A DNA stretch of 64,000 bases, from contig CAVQEH010000012.1 in the NCBI GenBank assembly GCA_963711455.1, forward strand, positions 1 to 64,000, in the 5' to 3' direction. The notes under the pieces were generated by a model. The model saw nothing but the letters and a program-made list of their open reading frames with translations, was not told the origin of the DNA and did not search any database. Origin of the DNA: DATFVA01 sp963711455. GTDB taxonomy: Bacteria > Bacteroidota > Ignavibacteria > Ignavibacteriales > Ignavibacteriaceae. How positions within the stretch are numbered: the stretch's first letter is position 1; the number at the start of each line of letters is the position of its first letter. Below, piece after piece: positions 10,294 to 19,374 of this stretch. Made by a program: the position numbers and the translations under genes.

Positions 10294-10326
10294 AAAAGCT
10301 GCCTGAAAAATAAGGCAGCTTTTATT
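10294..10326. terminator. Bidirectional intrinsic terminator
   Basis: A 10-base stem pairs AAAAGCTGCC (10294-10303) with GGCAGCTTTT (10314-10323) around a 10-base loop, flanked by A-runs on the left and T-runs on the right. It lies between the plus-strand BON gene and the minus-strand dihydroorotate dehydrogenase-like gene, so it can end transcripts from both sides. Confidence 0.88.
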
Positions 10327-10345
10327 TTTTAGAAAATTAATATTT

Positions 10346-11338
10346 CTATTTTTTATATGAATGAAGCAGCTTCATATAATTTGCACGTTCGAAGACGGCC
10401 GGGTCTGCAACATTCATAAAACTCATGCTTCCGCGCATCAATTCAATTGATTCATATTCATTTACTTCCATCCAGAACTTAAGCTTGGTTAAAACATCAG
10501 CGATATGCCCGATTCCGAATTTAAGTAAGCTGGACAGCATTTGAGTTACTTTTGCTCCAACCATAACCATCTTAATTACATCTGCTTCCGAATATATCCC
10601 GCTTGTTGCGGCTAAATCAACATTGATTTTTTTAAAGAGAATTGCAATCCATCTCAAAGGAATTCTCATAGCCATAGGAGTACTTAACAATACATTCGGA
10701 GTCACTTCAAGAGTTTCAAGATCAATATCCGGCTGATAAAAGCGGTTGAACATTACCAGTCCTTTTGCCCCGGCTTTCTCAAGTTCAACAGCCATATTTG
10801 CAACCGAACTAAAATACGGATGCATTTTTACCGCAACAGGAATATTTACAGTTGATGATACTGTTTTAACAATATCGATATATTCTCTTTCAACAATATT
10901 TCCGCTTTTGCCTGAATCAGTTGCAAGAAGATAAATATTAAGCTCCATAGCATCTGCCCCGGCTTGTTCAATCTTCTTTGCGTAATCTACCCAGCCACCG
11001 AGAGATTTTCCGTTTAGGCTGGCAATAATTGGAATATCAACTGCTTCCTTAGCTTTCCTTATATGTTCAAGGTACTCATCAGGTCCTGTTTTAAACCCGA
11101 ATGGTTCCGGGAAATAAGTAGTGGCTTCAGCATAACTTTCATTATGAACAGTTGTGTAGTAGTTCAGTTCAAGCGATTCATTTTCGATCTGCTCTTCAAA
11201 AAGTGAATATAGAACAATTGCTGCAGCTCCCGTGTCTTCCATTAATTTAATATTGGAAATATCTTCCGATAGAGGACCGGCAGAAGGTACTATGGGATTT
11301 TTTAGCTGCAAACCCAGATAGTTTGTTGAGAGATCCAT
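10346..11338 (-). CDS. Dihydroorotate dehydrogenase-like FMN protein linked to NifJ
   Basis: This 330-residue TIM-barrel protein resembles dihydroorotate dehydrogenase: it starts MDLSTNYLGLQLKNPIVPSA, has IIASLNGKSLGGW, AGADAMELNIY, VPVAVKMHPYFSS and AATSGIYSEADVIKMVMVGA, the last matching the FMN-phosphate loop. It lies 39 bases downstream of nifJ on the same strand; this pairing is seen in other bacteria, where the protein is annotated as dihydroorotate dehydrogenase-like. Whether it makes orotate is doubtful: the segment where PyrD has its catalytic loop differs (LLATDSGKSGN). It might instead use reduced ferredoxin or flavodoxin from the adjacent enzyme. Family call is firm, activity is not. 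Confidence 0.88.
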   Translation of the reverse strand: MDLSTNYLGLQLKNPIVPSAGPLSEDISNIKLMEDTGAAAIVLYSLFEEQIENESLELNYYTTVHNESYAEATTYFPEPFGFKTGPDEYLEHIRKAKEAVDIPIIASLNGKSLGGWVDYAKKIEQAGADAMELNIYLLATDSGKSGNIVEREYIDIVKTVSSTVNIPVAVKMHPYFSSVANMAVELEKAGAKGLVMFNRFYQPDIDLETLEVTPNVLLSTPMAMRIPLRWIAILFKKINVDLAATSGIYSEADVIKMVMVGAKVTQMLSSLLKFGIGHIADVLTKLKFWMEVNEYESIELMRGSMSFMNVADPAVFERANYMKLLHSYKK

Positions 11339-11377
11339 TTTATTTTCCTTTGTTTAATTCTTCAATAAACTTAACTT

Positions 11378-14300
11378 TTATTCTTTTTTCCCGGTGCTGT
11401 CTTCAGCAAGATGCTCATACATTTTCCATCTGTCAACAACATCTTTCTGAGCTTCCTTCATTAATTCTTCAGCTTCCTTCGGATGAGATTTTGTAAGCAT
11501 TTTATATCTTGTTTCCATATATGCATAATCTTTTAAAGGTATTTTCAATCCCTTGGAATCAAGCTTGAATGGATTTTTTCCTTCAGTTGCTTCATCAGGA
11601 TTATACCTGTAAAGCTGCCAGTAACCTGAATCAACAGCAGCCTTCTGATTATGCATTGCTGTTCCCATATCAATTCCGTGAGCTATACAGTGACTATATG
11701 CAATTATTAAAGACGGTCCGTCGTAAGCTTCGGCTTCAAGGAAAGCTCTTAATGTATGAGTATCATTTGCACCCATCGCAACTTTTGCAACATAAACATT
11801 TCCATAACTCATAGCCATCATTCCAAGATCTTTCTTTGCTAAAGGTTTACCGGCAGCAGCAAATTTTGCAACCGCTCCGCGCGGGGTTGATTTGGACATC
11901 TGTCCGCCTGTATTTGAATAAACTTCAGTATCAAGCACAAGCACGTTTACATTTCTCCCCGAAGCAAGTACGTGATCAAGTCCGCCGTAGCCAATATCAT
12001 AGGCCCAGCCGTCGCCGCCCATAATCCATACAGATTTCTTTACAAGATATTCTGCCAGGCTTTCAAGATGAACAAAATCTTTTCTTTTTTCTGAGTCTGA
12101 ACCGATATTCAGCATTGGTTTTAAGATTTCTTTCAGCTTGCTTACTCTTTCACGCTGTTCATAAATTCCGGCTTCGTCTTTCTGATCAGCATTTAATAAT
12201 GCATTAACCAGGTCGGTTCCGATTTCAGTGGTATATTTTTCAAGAAGAAGTTTTGCCTGTTTATTATGTTTGTCGATAGCAAGCCTGAAACCAAATCCGA
12301 ACTCGGCATTATCTTCGAATAATGAATTCGACCACGCAGGACCTCTACCGTTATGATCAACTGACCATGGTGTTGTTGGAAGGTTTCCGCCGTATATTGA
12401 AGAACAACCAGTAGCGTTTGCTACTATTGCACGATCGCCGAATAACTGGCTTACTAATTTTACATAAGGAGTTTCCCCGCAACCGGAACAAGCGCCGGAG
12501 AATTCAAACAGTGGCTGCAGGAATTGTGAATCTTTAACCTTACTAACATTTATTTTTGTTCTGTCAAGCTCAGGAAGTTTTAAGAAGAAATCCCAGTTTG
12601 CTCTTTCGGTATCTCTCAATGGAATCTGGTCATTCATATTGATCGCTTTAAGCTTAACTTCCTTTTTATTCTTAACAGGACAAACATCAACGCAAAGTGA
12701 ACAGCCAGTACAATCTTCTACCGCAACCTGTAAAGCATAATACAATCCTTCGCCATAATCTTTTGCTCTGAATTTAGTAGCCTTAAAAGTTGCCGGGACA
12801 TCTTTCAAATATTTTTCTTCGAATACTTTTGCACGGATAGTTGCGTGCGGACAAACCATTACACACTTATTACACTGTATACAAATTTCATCATCCCATA
12901 CAGGAACCTCGAGTGCAATGTTTCTCTTTTCATATTGTGAAGTTGCAGTAGGATAAGTCCCATCATTTGGGAATTTACTGACTGGAATTAAATCTCCATT
13001 ACCTGCAATTATTTCTGCAGTAACTTCTTTTACAAATTCAGGAACATCTCCCGTAACTGCAGGCTGCAACTGTACTTTGCTTGTAACCTTAGCAGGAACT
13101 TTAACTTCAAATAAATTTGAAAGAGTCTGATCAACTGCGTTGAAGTTCATTTCAACTATCTTATCGCCTTTGGCTCCGTAGGTTTTCTTGATTGATTTTT
13201 TAATCATCTCAATTGCTTCTTCCTTCGGGAAGATATTAGAAATAGCGAAGAAGCACGTCTGCATAATGGTATTTATTCTTACACCCATTCCTGTTTCATT
13301 ACCGACTTTATATGCATCAATGGCAAAGAGCTTCATCTTCTTTTCGATAAGATCCCTCTGTACTTTTTCAGGAAGTGAGTCCCAGACATTTTCTTTAGGA
13401 ATCACTGTGTTCAACAGGAATGTTGCACCTTCCACTGCATCGCTTAACATATCCATCTTTTCTAAAAATACCTGCTGATGACAGGCAATAAAGTTTGCTT
13501 TATGAATCAGGTAAGTTGATTTTATTTCTTTCGGACCAAATCGTAAATGAGATACTGTCCCCGAACCGGATTTCTTGGAATCATAAACGAAATATCCCTG
13601 TGCCGAATAATCGGTACCTTCACCAATTATCTTAATTGAATTTTTATTTGCTCCAACAGTTCCGTCAGCACCAAGTCCATAAAACTTGCCTCTGAAAGTC
13701 TCTTCTCCTTCAACAGAAAATTTAGGATCAAACTCAAGGCTGGTGTTTGTTACATCATCAATAATTCCCACGGTGTAATGATTTTTGGGCTTGGATTTTT
13801 TCAATTCATCAATGACTGCTTTAACCATAGCAGGAGTAAATTCTTTTGAAGATAAGCCGTAACGTCCGCCGATGATTTTCGGATATCCAAACGGAAGATT
13901 CCCTTCATTAAACTTTTCTGAAATTGCATTAACTACATCTAAATACAGAGGCTCACCGGGTGAACCTGGTTCTTTTGTTCTGTCTAATACTGCAATAGAT
14001 TTTGTTGTTTTAGGAAGAGTATTTATAAAATGATCAACTGAAAATGGACGGTATAACCTAACTTTTATTAAACCAATTTTCTCTTTATTTGTCTGAAGGA
14101 ACTTTGTCGTTTCATGTGCAGCTTCTGCACCGGAACCCATCATCACTAATATTCGTTCGGCATCAGGAGCTCCGACATAATCAAATAAATGATACGCTCT
14201 TCCGGTAAGCTCTGCAAATTTGTCCATCTGTTTCTGAACGATTCCCGGGCAGGCAATATAGAACGGATTAACTGTTTCCCTTGCCTGGAAAAATACATCA

Positions 14301-14965
14301 GGATTCTGAGCAGTTCCCCGTAGTACAGGATGATCAGGAGATAAAGCCCTGTTCCTGTGAGCAATTACTAAGTCATCATTTATCATTGCTTTCATATCTT
14401 CGGGAGAAAGCTGTTCAACTTTCATTACTTCATGAGAAGTTCTGAAGCCGTCGAAGAAATGAACAAAAGGAACTCTTGCTTCCAGAGTAGAAGCCTGAGC
14501 TATCAGAGCAAAGTCCATCACTTCCTGAACAGAATTTGATGAGAGCAGTGCGAATCCTGTGGAACGGGTTGCCATTACATCGCTATGATCACCGAAAATA
14601 GATAGAGCCTGAGCAGCAACCGATCTTGCTGAAACGTGAAAAACCGAAGCAGTTAATTCGCCTGCAATCTTAAACATATTCGGAATCATTAGTAATAATC
14701 CCTGGCTGGCAGTAAAAGTAGTTGTTAATGCACCCGTCTGCAAAGCGCCGTGAACACTTCCCGATGCGCCGCCTTCACTTTGTAATTCACTGACTGAAGG
14801 GATGAGCCCCCATATATTTTTCTTACCGACAGCAGACCATGCATCACACCATTCGCCCATATTTGATGAGGGAGTAATAGGATAAATTGCAATAACTTCA
14901 TTTGTATGAAAGGCAACGTAGGCAGCCGCTTCGTTTCCGTCAATTGTTACTTTTTTCCGTTCCAT
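11378..14965 (-). CDS. nifJ: Pyruvate:ferredoxin (flavodoxin) oxidoreductase
   Basis: This is a single-chain PFOR of about 1195 residues, converting pyruvate and CoA to acetyl-CoA, CO2 and reduced ferredoxin. Domains in order: N-terminal pyrimidine domain (DGNEAAAYVAFHTNEVIAIYPITPSS), gamma domain, a region with two [4Fe-4S] ferredoxin motifs (CIQCNKCVMVCPH near residue 695 and CTGCSLCVDVCPV near 755), the CSGCGETPY cluster ligand near 825, and the TPP site GGDGWAYDIGYGG near 985. Full family length. The open frame extends upstream to a TTG at 15025, but homology to the family starts at MERKKVTIDG, and AAGGA lies just before that ATG, so 14965 is preferred. It points to anaerobic or ferredoxin-based carbon metabolism. 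A 7-base inverted repeat at 15062-15086 lies upstream. Confidence 0.96.
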   Translation of the reverse strand: MERKKVTIDGNEAAAYVAFHTNEVIAIYPITPSSNMGEWCDAWSAVGKKNIWGLIPSVSELQSEGGASGSVHGALQTGALTTTFTASQGLLLMIPNMFKIAGELTASVFHVSARSVAAQALSIFGDHSDVMATRSTGFALLSSNSVQEVMDFALIAQASTLEARVPFVHFFDGFRTSHEVMKVEQLSPEDMKAMINDDLVIAHRNRALSPDHPVLRGTAQNPDVFFQARETVNPFYIACPGIVQKQMDKFAELTGRAYHLFDYVGAPDAERILVMMGSGAEAAHETTKFLQTNKEKIGLIKVRLYRPFSVDHFINTLPKTTKSIAVLDRTKEPGSPGEPLYLDVVNAISEKFNEGNLPFGYPKIIGGRYGLSSKEFTPAMVKAVIDELKKSKPKNHYTVGIIDDVTNTSLEFDPKFSVEGEETFRGKFYGLGADGTVGANKNSIKIIGEGTDYSAQGYFVYDSKKSGSGTVSHLRFGPKEIKSTYLIHKANFIACHQQVFLEKMDMLSDAVEGATFLLNTVIPKENVWDSLPEKVQRDLIEKKMKLFAIDAYKVGNETGMGVRINTIMQTCFFAISNIFPKEEAIEMIKKSIKKTYGAKGDKIVEMNFNAVDQTLSNLFEVKVPAKVTSKVQLQPAVTGDVPEFVKEVTAEIIAGNGDLIPVSKFPNDGTYPTATSQYEKRNIALEVPVWDDEICIQCNKCVMVCPHATIRAKVFEEKYLKDVPATFKATKFRAKDYGEGLYYALQVAVEDCTGCSLCVDVCPVKNKKEVKLKAINMNDQIPLRDTERANWDFFLKLPELDRTKINVSKVKDSQFLQPLFEFSGACSGCGETPYVKLVSQLFGDRAIVANATGCSSIYGGNLPTTPWSVDHNGRGPAWSNSLFEDNAEFGFGFRLAIDKHNKQAKLLLEKYTTEIGTDLVNALLNADQKDEAGIYEQRERVSKLKEILKPMLNIGSDSEKRKDFVHLESLAEYLVKKSVWIMGGDGWAYDIGYGGLDHVLASGRNVNVLVLDTEVYSNTGGQMSKSTPRGAVAKFAAAGKPLAKKDLGMMAMSYGNVYVAKVAMGANDTHTLRAFLEAEAYDGPSLIIAYSHCIAHGIDMGTAMHNQKAAVDSGYWQLYRYNPDEATEGKNPFKLDSKGLKIPLKDYAYMETRYKMLTKSHPKEAEELMKEAQKDVVDRWKMYEHLAEDSTGKKE

Positions 14966-15405
14966 TTTCCTTACCGTTAAATTTTTTGAGAAATTCGCGT
15001 AAATATTGAATACATACTGAGCCAACTTTTATACCATCTTTTTTAGTTCAAAAAGAAAAGAAATACTGAAAACGATTACCAGTATTGACAAAGAGACCAT
15101 TTGAAAATCTTCTTATTTCTCACATCTGAGATATTTTTTTAATCTAATTTTTATCAAAAAGTAACAGTCGGAAATTTAGAATTTATCTTCATTTTGAAAT
15201 ATTTTTAAAGGGTGTGTAAATATTTTAAACATTTTATTTGCAATATTCATTACTACTATTTAGATTTAATCTTAATAGGTGCGGTCGCTTTAGATCTGAA
15301 TTTGAAAGGCAAATAAACTGAAGAGATTTATCCCAATATAAATATTTTCTTTCATGTTTTAAATCGGTAATACGCATGAATAAAAAGTGATTAGTAATTA
15401 TTGCA
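14966..15405. other. Intergenic region between divergent nifJ and FTR1 genes
   Basis: This is 440 bases of AT-rich divergent promoter region. The only structure I see is a perfect inverted repeat, AATACTG (15062-15068) and CAGTATT (15080-15086), about 100 bases upstream of the nifJ ATG. The open frames across it are short and not protein-like. Confidence 0.5.
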
Positions 15406-16365
15406 ATGTCCCTTATGAAAAACATTAATGGAAAATCGATTTTAATTGGAACAGGTATTTTATTAGTAGGTGGAATTCTGATCTGGCAGGCAATTGTTTT
15501 TTCAGGCTCGCCGGATCCGGCTCAAGAAAATTTAAATAAAACCGCGGCAATTTTAAGCTGCGGTATTCTTGTTTTCCGTGAAGGGTTGGAGGCAATCCTT
15601 GTACTTGCCGCAATAACTGCAACTGTAAAAAGGAGACAACAAATAAATTTCAATAAAGGAATCTCGTTTGGAATTGTAATTGGTTTAATTGCTACAGTTG
15701 CAACCTGGTTTCTTGTTGTGTCCGTACTTTCCAACATAAATTTACCTGAATTGGATATACAAGCTGCTACAGGTCTTCTGGCAATAGTTGTTTTATTACT
15801 TGTTATGAACTGGTTCTTCCACAAAGTTTACTGGACGGGATGGATTTCGCATCATACAAAACGCGGTAAAAGAATAGTTCAATCGACCGAACAAAGTTCC
15901 TACCGGATGTTTCAGGGATTTGCTTTACTCGGCTTTACAGCAATATATCGCGAAGGTTTTGAAATTGTTTTATTCCTGCAGCAGTTAAGGCTTCAGGATG
16001 GAAACAATATTGTCTTTGCCGGCGCTGCAATAGGAATTGTTCTTACAGCAATTATAGCTATTCTCACTTTTATCGCCAATGAAAAACTTCCTTATAAAAA
16101 GATGTTGATACTAACCGGTGTTTTACTGGGAGTTGTACTTTTGGTAATGGTTGGGGAAAGCGTTCAGGAAATGCAGCAGGCTAACTGGCTGCCGACAACA
16201 CCCATTAATTTATCGATTCCCGACTGGCTGGGAATGTGGTTTGCTGTTTTTCCGAATTTGCAGGGAATAGCTGCACAATTTTTTGCAGCACTTGTTGTAC
16301 TGGGCTCTTACATTTCTTCTCAATTCTTAAAGCAGCATCCTAAGAGATTGAAAACAAGTGGATAA
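15406..16365 (+). CDS. FTR1-family iron permease
   Basis: This 319-residue polytopic membrane protein belongs to the high-affinity iron permease family (FTR1/EfeU). It carries the two diagnostic iron-coordinating motifs: FREGLEA near residue 58 and YREGFEI near residue 184, each inside a hydrophobic helix. About seven membrane segments can be seen. The first nine bases could be skipped, since a second in-frame ATG (15415) begins MKNINGKS; neither has a clear ribosome binding site. There is no EfeO or EfeB partner next to it, so it may act alone or with genes elsewhere. It transports ferric or ferrous iron inward; the direction of redox coupling is not shown by sequence. Confidence 0.9.
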   Translation: MSLMKNINGKSILIGTGILLVGGILIWQAIVFSGSPDPAQENLNKTAAILSCGILVFREGLEAILVLAAITATVKRRQQINFNKGISFGIVIGLIATVATWFLVVSVLSNINLPELDIQAATGLLAIVVLLLVMNWFFHKVYWTGWISHHTKRGKRIVQSTEQSSYRMFQGFALLGFTAIYREGFEIVLFLQQLRLQDGNNIVFAGAAIGIVLTAIIAILTFIANEKLPYKKMLILTGVLLGVVLLVMVGESVQEMQQANWLPTTPINLSIPDWLGMWFAVFPNLQGIAAQFFAALVVLGSYISSQFLKQHPKRLKTSG

Positions 16366-16408
16366 TTTTTTTATTCGGGAACGATAGAAACTTCAAGTAA
16401 ATAAACAA

Positions 16409-16483
16409 ATGAAAAAAATAATAATAGTTTTTAGCATTTCAATAATTGTATTTCATCCAGAAAAAATATGGCACAATCATTAA
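16409..16483 (+). other. Mini-ORF resembling an orphan signal peptide
   Basis: A 24-codon frame reads MKKIIIVFSISIIVFHPE and stops shortly after, 44 bases downstream of the FTR1 gene. It looks like a signal peptide without a mature protein. It could be the start of a decayed gene, a tiny membrane peptide or chance in AT-rich DNA. No extension is found in the other frames. Confidence 0.15.
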
Positions 16484-16626
16484 ACAATTTTTTCAGTTGT
16501 TAGAGCAGAGCTTCATTTTTAAAAAGTAAACCATATGATCAAACAAAAAGATGGCTGCTTTTGTATTTAAAGGAAATTTATAAAATTGTATCCGGGAATA
16601 AACAGAAAAATTGAAAATTATTTTTT

Positions 16627-17097
16627 ATGAACCTGAATAAAGAAATAGAAAGAAAATATTTAGTCACCTCTGATGAATGGAGAGAAAACGCACAAGGAGT
16701 TCTATACCGGCAGGGTTATTTAAGTATTGAGCCGGGCAGAACTGTTCGTGTCAGAATAGAAGGTGAAAGAGGAAAGATTACAATTAAGGGAGAAAAGAAA
16801 AACGGAGCGGGAGACGAATTTGAATATGCTATTCCCGGTAATGAAGCAGCTTATATGATTGAACATCTCTGTTTAAAACCAACCATTGAAAAAATGCGCT
16901 ACAAAATTAATTACAAAGGAAACACCTGGGAAGTTGATGAATTCTTCGGTGAGAATACAGGATTGGTATTAGCTGAAATAGAACTGAGGTCAGTTGACCA
17001 GCAATTTGAAAAACCTGATTGGATTGGAGAAGATGTGACTGAAGACCAGCGTTATAAAAATGCAAACCTTGTTAAGAAGCCTTTTGGGGAGTGGTGA
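16627..17097 (+). CDS. CYTH domain protein (class IV adenylate cyclase/triphosphatase superfamily)
   Basis: This 156-residue protein has the CYTH signature EIERKYLV at residues 5-12 (the ExExK metal/triphosphate-binding motif), followed by alternating charged strands lining the tunnel (RVRIEGERGKITIKGEKK, EKMRYKI, WEVDEFFGE, LAEIELRS). The size is that of short prokaryotic CYTH proteins, several of which are known to be tripolyphosphatases, as in the Clostridium thermocellum homologue. So inorganic triphosphate hydrolysis is the likeliest activity; cAMP synthesis is possible but less likely. It is a monocistronic gene with no partner such as CHAD. Confidence 0.9.
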   Translation: MNLNKEIERKYLVTSDEWRENAQGVLYRQGYLSIEPGRTVRVRIEGERGKITIKGEKKNGAGDEFEYAIPGNEAAYMIEHLCLKPTIEKMRYKINYKGNTWEVDEFFGENTGLVLAEIELRSVDQQFEKPDWIGEDVTEDQRYKNANLVKKPFGEW

Positions 17098-17443
17098 GGA
17101 GAAATTTATACTTCATTCAAAAGTCAAAATTCGACAGTCATATTATTTGGCAACAACCCGATAATTTTATTTTGTTATTCAACCTCTTATCCATTACCAT
17201 CTCTATTTTTAAGACGTTAGATCTTCGTTTCCCGGAAATTTCCTGCAATTAGTTTTATCCGTTCATAACTTACATTTTCAGGCAAGTAAAATTAATGAAA
17301 AATGATAAATACTACTTTTACCAGTTAAGCAGCAATAAATTCAACAACATACAATTATGTCAAAATATTTTTTGATCAGAAGAATTTGTTAATCAGCATT
17401 AAATCATTACTTTAAATTTTCCGTGAACAAAAAAATTATTACT
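17098..17443. other. Intergenic region with no recognised feature
   Basis: These 346 AT-rich bases lie between the CYTH gene and the DUF481-like gene. I see no hairpin with a T-run, no tRNA and no protein-like frame. It presumably holds the promoter of the downstream gene. Confidence 0.4.
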
Positions 17444-18211
17444 ATGTATAAAATCACTATTCTTATTTCTATCTTTTTACTTTTTACTTTTAGCTTTTCC
17501 TACTCCCAGGTTGACACAGAAAAGTACAGAGAAACTTCTGATACAACCGGCTTCTCAGGTAAATTTGATCTGAGTGCTAATGCAATAACAGGCAATGCTG
17601 ATTTCCAGATAATAAATGCCGATACGCGTATAAATTATAATTTTGGAAAAGATTATACTTTCTTCGTGGGCAATGCCGGCTACGGATGGCAGGATAAAGA
17701 AGCTTTTTCAAATGAAGCTCTTGCTCATTTAAGGTATGTTGTCTGGTTAAACGATTTCTTACAGATTGAACTATTCACACAATTCGATTACAACAAAGAA
17801 AGGCTTCTGCTTGCAAGAGAGCTTGCCGGTACAGGTATCAGACTAAAATTAGTCACAGAGAAGAGCTTAAAAATAAGATATGGTCTTGCGTATATGTTTG
17901 AAAGAGAAGAATTTGATCTTCCGGCAAATTCTGTTCACGGAAGAATTACTAACACAAACAGAATAAGCAGCTACGCAACTTTTGATGTTATGATAAAAAA
18001 CGGCTTTTCGTTTGTTTCAGTTACTTACTTTCAACCTAAAATAATTAATTGGAAGAATTACAAGCTCATATCCGATAATTCATTTGTATCAGAAATTAGT
18101 TCTTTGATAGATATTAAATTCGGTGTTAGTTTAAGATATGATTCACGTCCGCCTGATACCATAAAGAAACTGGATACAATTTCAAAGTTCGGGTTATCTT
18201 TTAAATTTTAA
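17444..18211 (+). CDS. DUF481-like outer-membrane beta-barrel protein
   Basis: This is an exported protein of 255 residues from the ATG at 17444; the frame can extend to a GTG at 17423. The signal peptide is MYKITILISIFLLFTFSFSYSQ. The mature part has alternating polar and hydrophobic strands rich in aromatic residues (ADTRINYNFGKDYTFFVGNAGYGW, LAHLRYVVWLNDFLQIELFTQFDYN) and a C-terminal strand ending FGLSFKF with terminal phenylalanine, as expected for a barrel recognised by BAM. The pattern resembles the DUF481 (YdiY-like) family. The function of that family is not established. It is monocistronic and convergent with the quinone oxidoreductase gene. Confidence 0.72.
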   Translation: MYKITILISIFLLFTFSFSYSQVDTEKYRETSDTTGFSGKFDLSANAITGNADFQIINADTRINYNFGKDYTFFVGNAGYGWQDKEAFSNEALAHLRYVVWLNDFLQIELFTQFDYNKERLLLARELAGTGIRLKLVTEKSLKIRYGLAYMFEREEFDLPANSVHGRITNTNRISSYATFDVMIKNGFSFVSVTYFQPKIINWKNYKLISDNSFVSEISSLIDIKFGVSLRYDSRPPDTIKKLDTISKFGLSFKF

Positions 18212-18401
18212 ATGGACATAATTTTTACGGATATTTTGAATTATAAAATCCGGTATCGAGAATCTTTTATCCGGTGTATCAGGCAACAAGTTTTATTTCA
18301 ATTTTATCAGCCAATACTCAAACCCTGCAACCGCTTTCTCTTTTGATTATCATGAATGATAATTCGTTCTTCTACAGGTTTTTTATGATAAAAAATTTAA
18401 G

Positions 18402-19358
18402 CTATACTACAACTACTATCTTCCCAAAAGTTTTCCCTGTTTCCATCTGCTGATGTGCCTTAGGAAGATCTTCAAATTTATACCTGGTTGAAATGTGAGA
18501 ATGAATTTTTCCTTCTTCCAATAGTTTTGCAATTTGATTCATATCATTCCCGTTTGAGCTTACCAGAAGCCGATAAGTGAAGAGATTTTTTTGTTTTGCT
18601 TTTTCAGTGAGTTCGCCTTCAAAAGAAGATTTAATCGAAATTATCCTTCCGCCGTTTTTTGTTGCTTCAATTGAACGGAGCAGATGCTCACTTCCGGGAA
18701 GCGATTCTAGTACTATATCTGCATCCTTAATTTTATCTTCAAACTTTTCTTTCGTGTAATCTATAAACTCATCAGCGCCAAGTCCAAGGACAAAATCTTT
18801 TTTAGCGGTTGAAGCATTGCCGATTGCATAAGCACCAAAATATTTTGCAATCTGAATAGCATAATGCCCAACTCCTCCCGCAGCAGCGTGAATTAAAACC
18901 TTATCGCCTTTTTTTATTTTGGCGTGAGTCACCAATGCCTGCCAGGCTGTTAAAGCTGTAAGTGTTGCTGCAGCTGCTTCTTCAAAAGAAATATTTTCCG
19001 GTTTTAATGCTAATTGATTGGCGGGTGCAGCAATATATTCGGCATAAGCTTTACCATTTCCGGGAAAATTAATCATACCAAAGACTTCATCACCTTTTTT
19101 AAATTCAGTTATTTTACTTCCAACTTCTTCAATTATTCCCGAAACATCCCAGCCCAAAATAAATGTATCTTCATCCTTTCCAGGTTTTAAAATTCCCCGG
19201 AGAGAAGCTTCGTTTTGTCTTACGAATGCATCAACAGGGTTAATTGAAATAGCTTTTACTTTCACAAGAACTTCGTCTGCACTGATATTTGGAACCTTTA
19301 TTTCCGATAATTTTAACTTTTCAATTCCACCGTTTTCTTTGAGAGTATATGCTTTCAT
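18402..19358 (-). CDS. Zinc-independent NADPH:quinone oxidoreductase-like MDR protein
   Basis: This 318-residue member of the medium-chain dehydrogenase/reductase family has an N-terminal GroES-like domain (SINPVDAFVRQ, ILGWDVSGIIEEVG, GDEVFGM) and a Rossmann domain with VLIHAAAGGVGHYAIQIAK (NADP-binding AAxGGVG) near residue 160. The catalytic zinc cysteines of alcohol dehydrogenases are absent, as in the quinone reductase branch. It is probably an NADPH-dependent reductase of quinones or enones. It follows the aldo/keto reductase gene by 16 bases on the same strand and is likely co-transcribed with it, suggesting a carbonyl or electrophile detoxification pair. Confidence 0.9.
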   Translation of the reverse strand: MKAYTLKENGGIEKLKLSEIKVPNISADEVLVKVKAISINPVDAFVRQNEASLRGILKPGKDEDTFILGWDVSGIIEEVGSKITEFKKGDEVFGMINFPGNGKAYAEYIAAPANQLALKPENISFEEAAAATLTALTAWQALVTHAKIKKGDKVLIHAAAGGVGHYAIQIAKYFGAYAIGNASTAKKDFVLGLGADEFIDYTKEKFEDKIKDADIVLESLPGSEHLLRSIEATKNGGRIISIKSSFEGELTEKAKQKNLFTYRLLVSSNGNDMNQIAKLLEEGKIHSHISTRYKFEDLPKAHQQMETGKTFGKIVVVV

Positions 19359-19374
19359 TATTAATCCTTGTTTA

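Noticed and set aside
15234..15425. Minus-strand 63-codon frame in the nifJ/FTR1 gap
   Set aside because: Not protein-like, overlaps the FTR1 start, and has no ribosome binding site.
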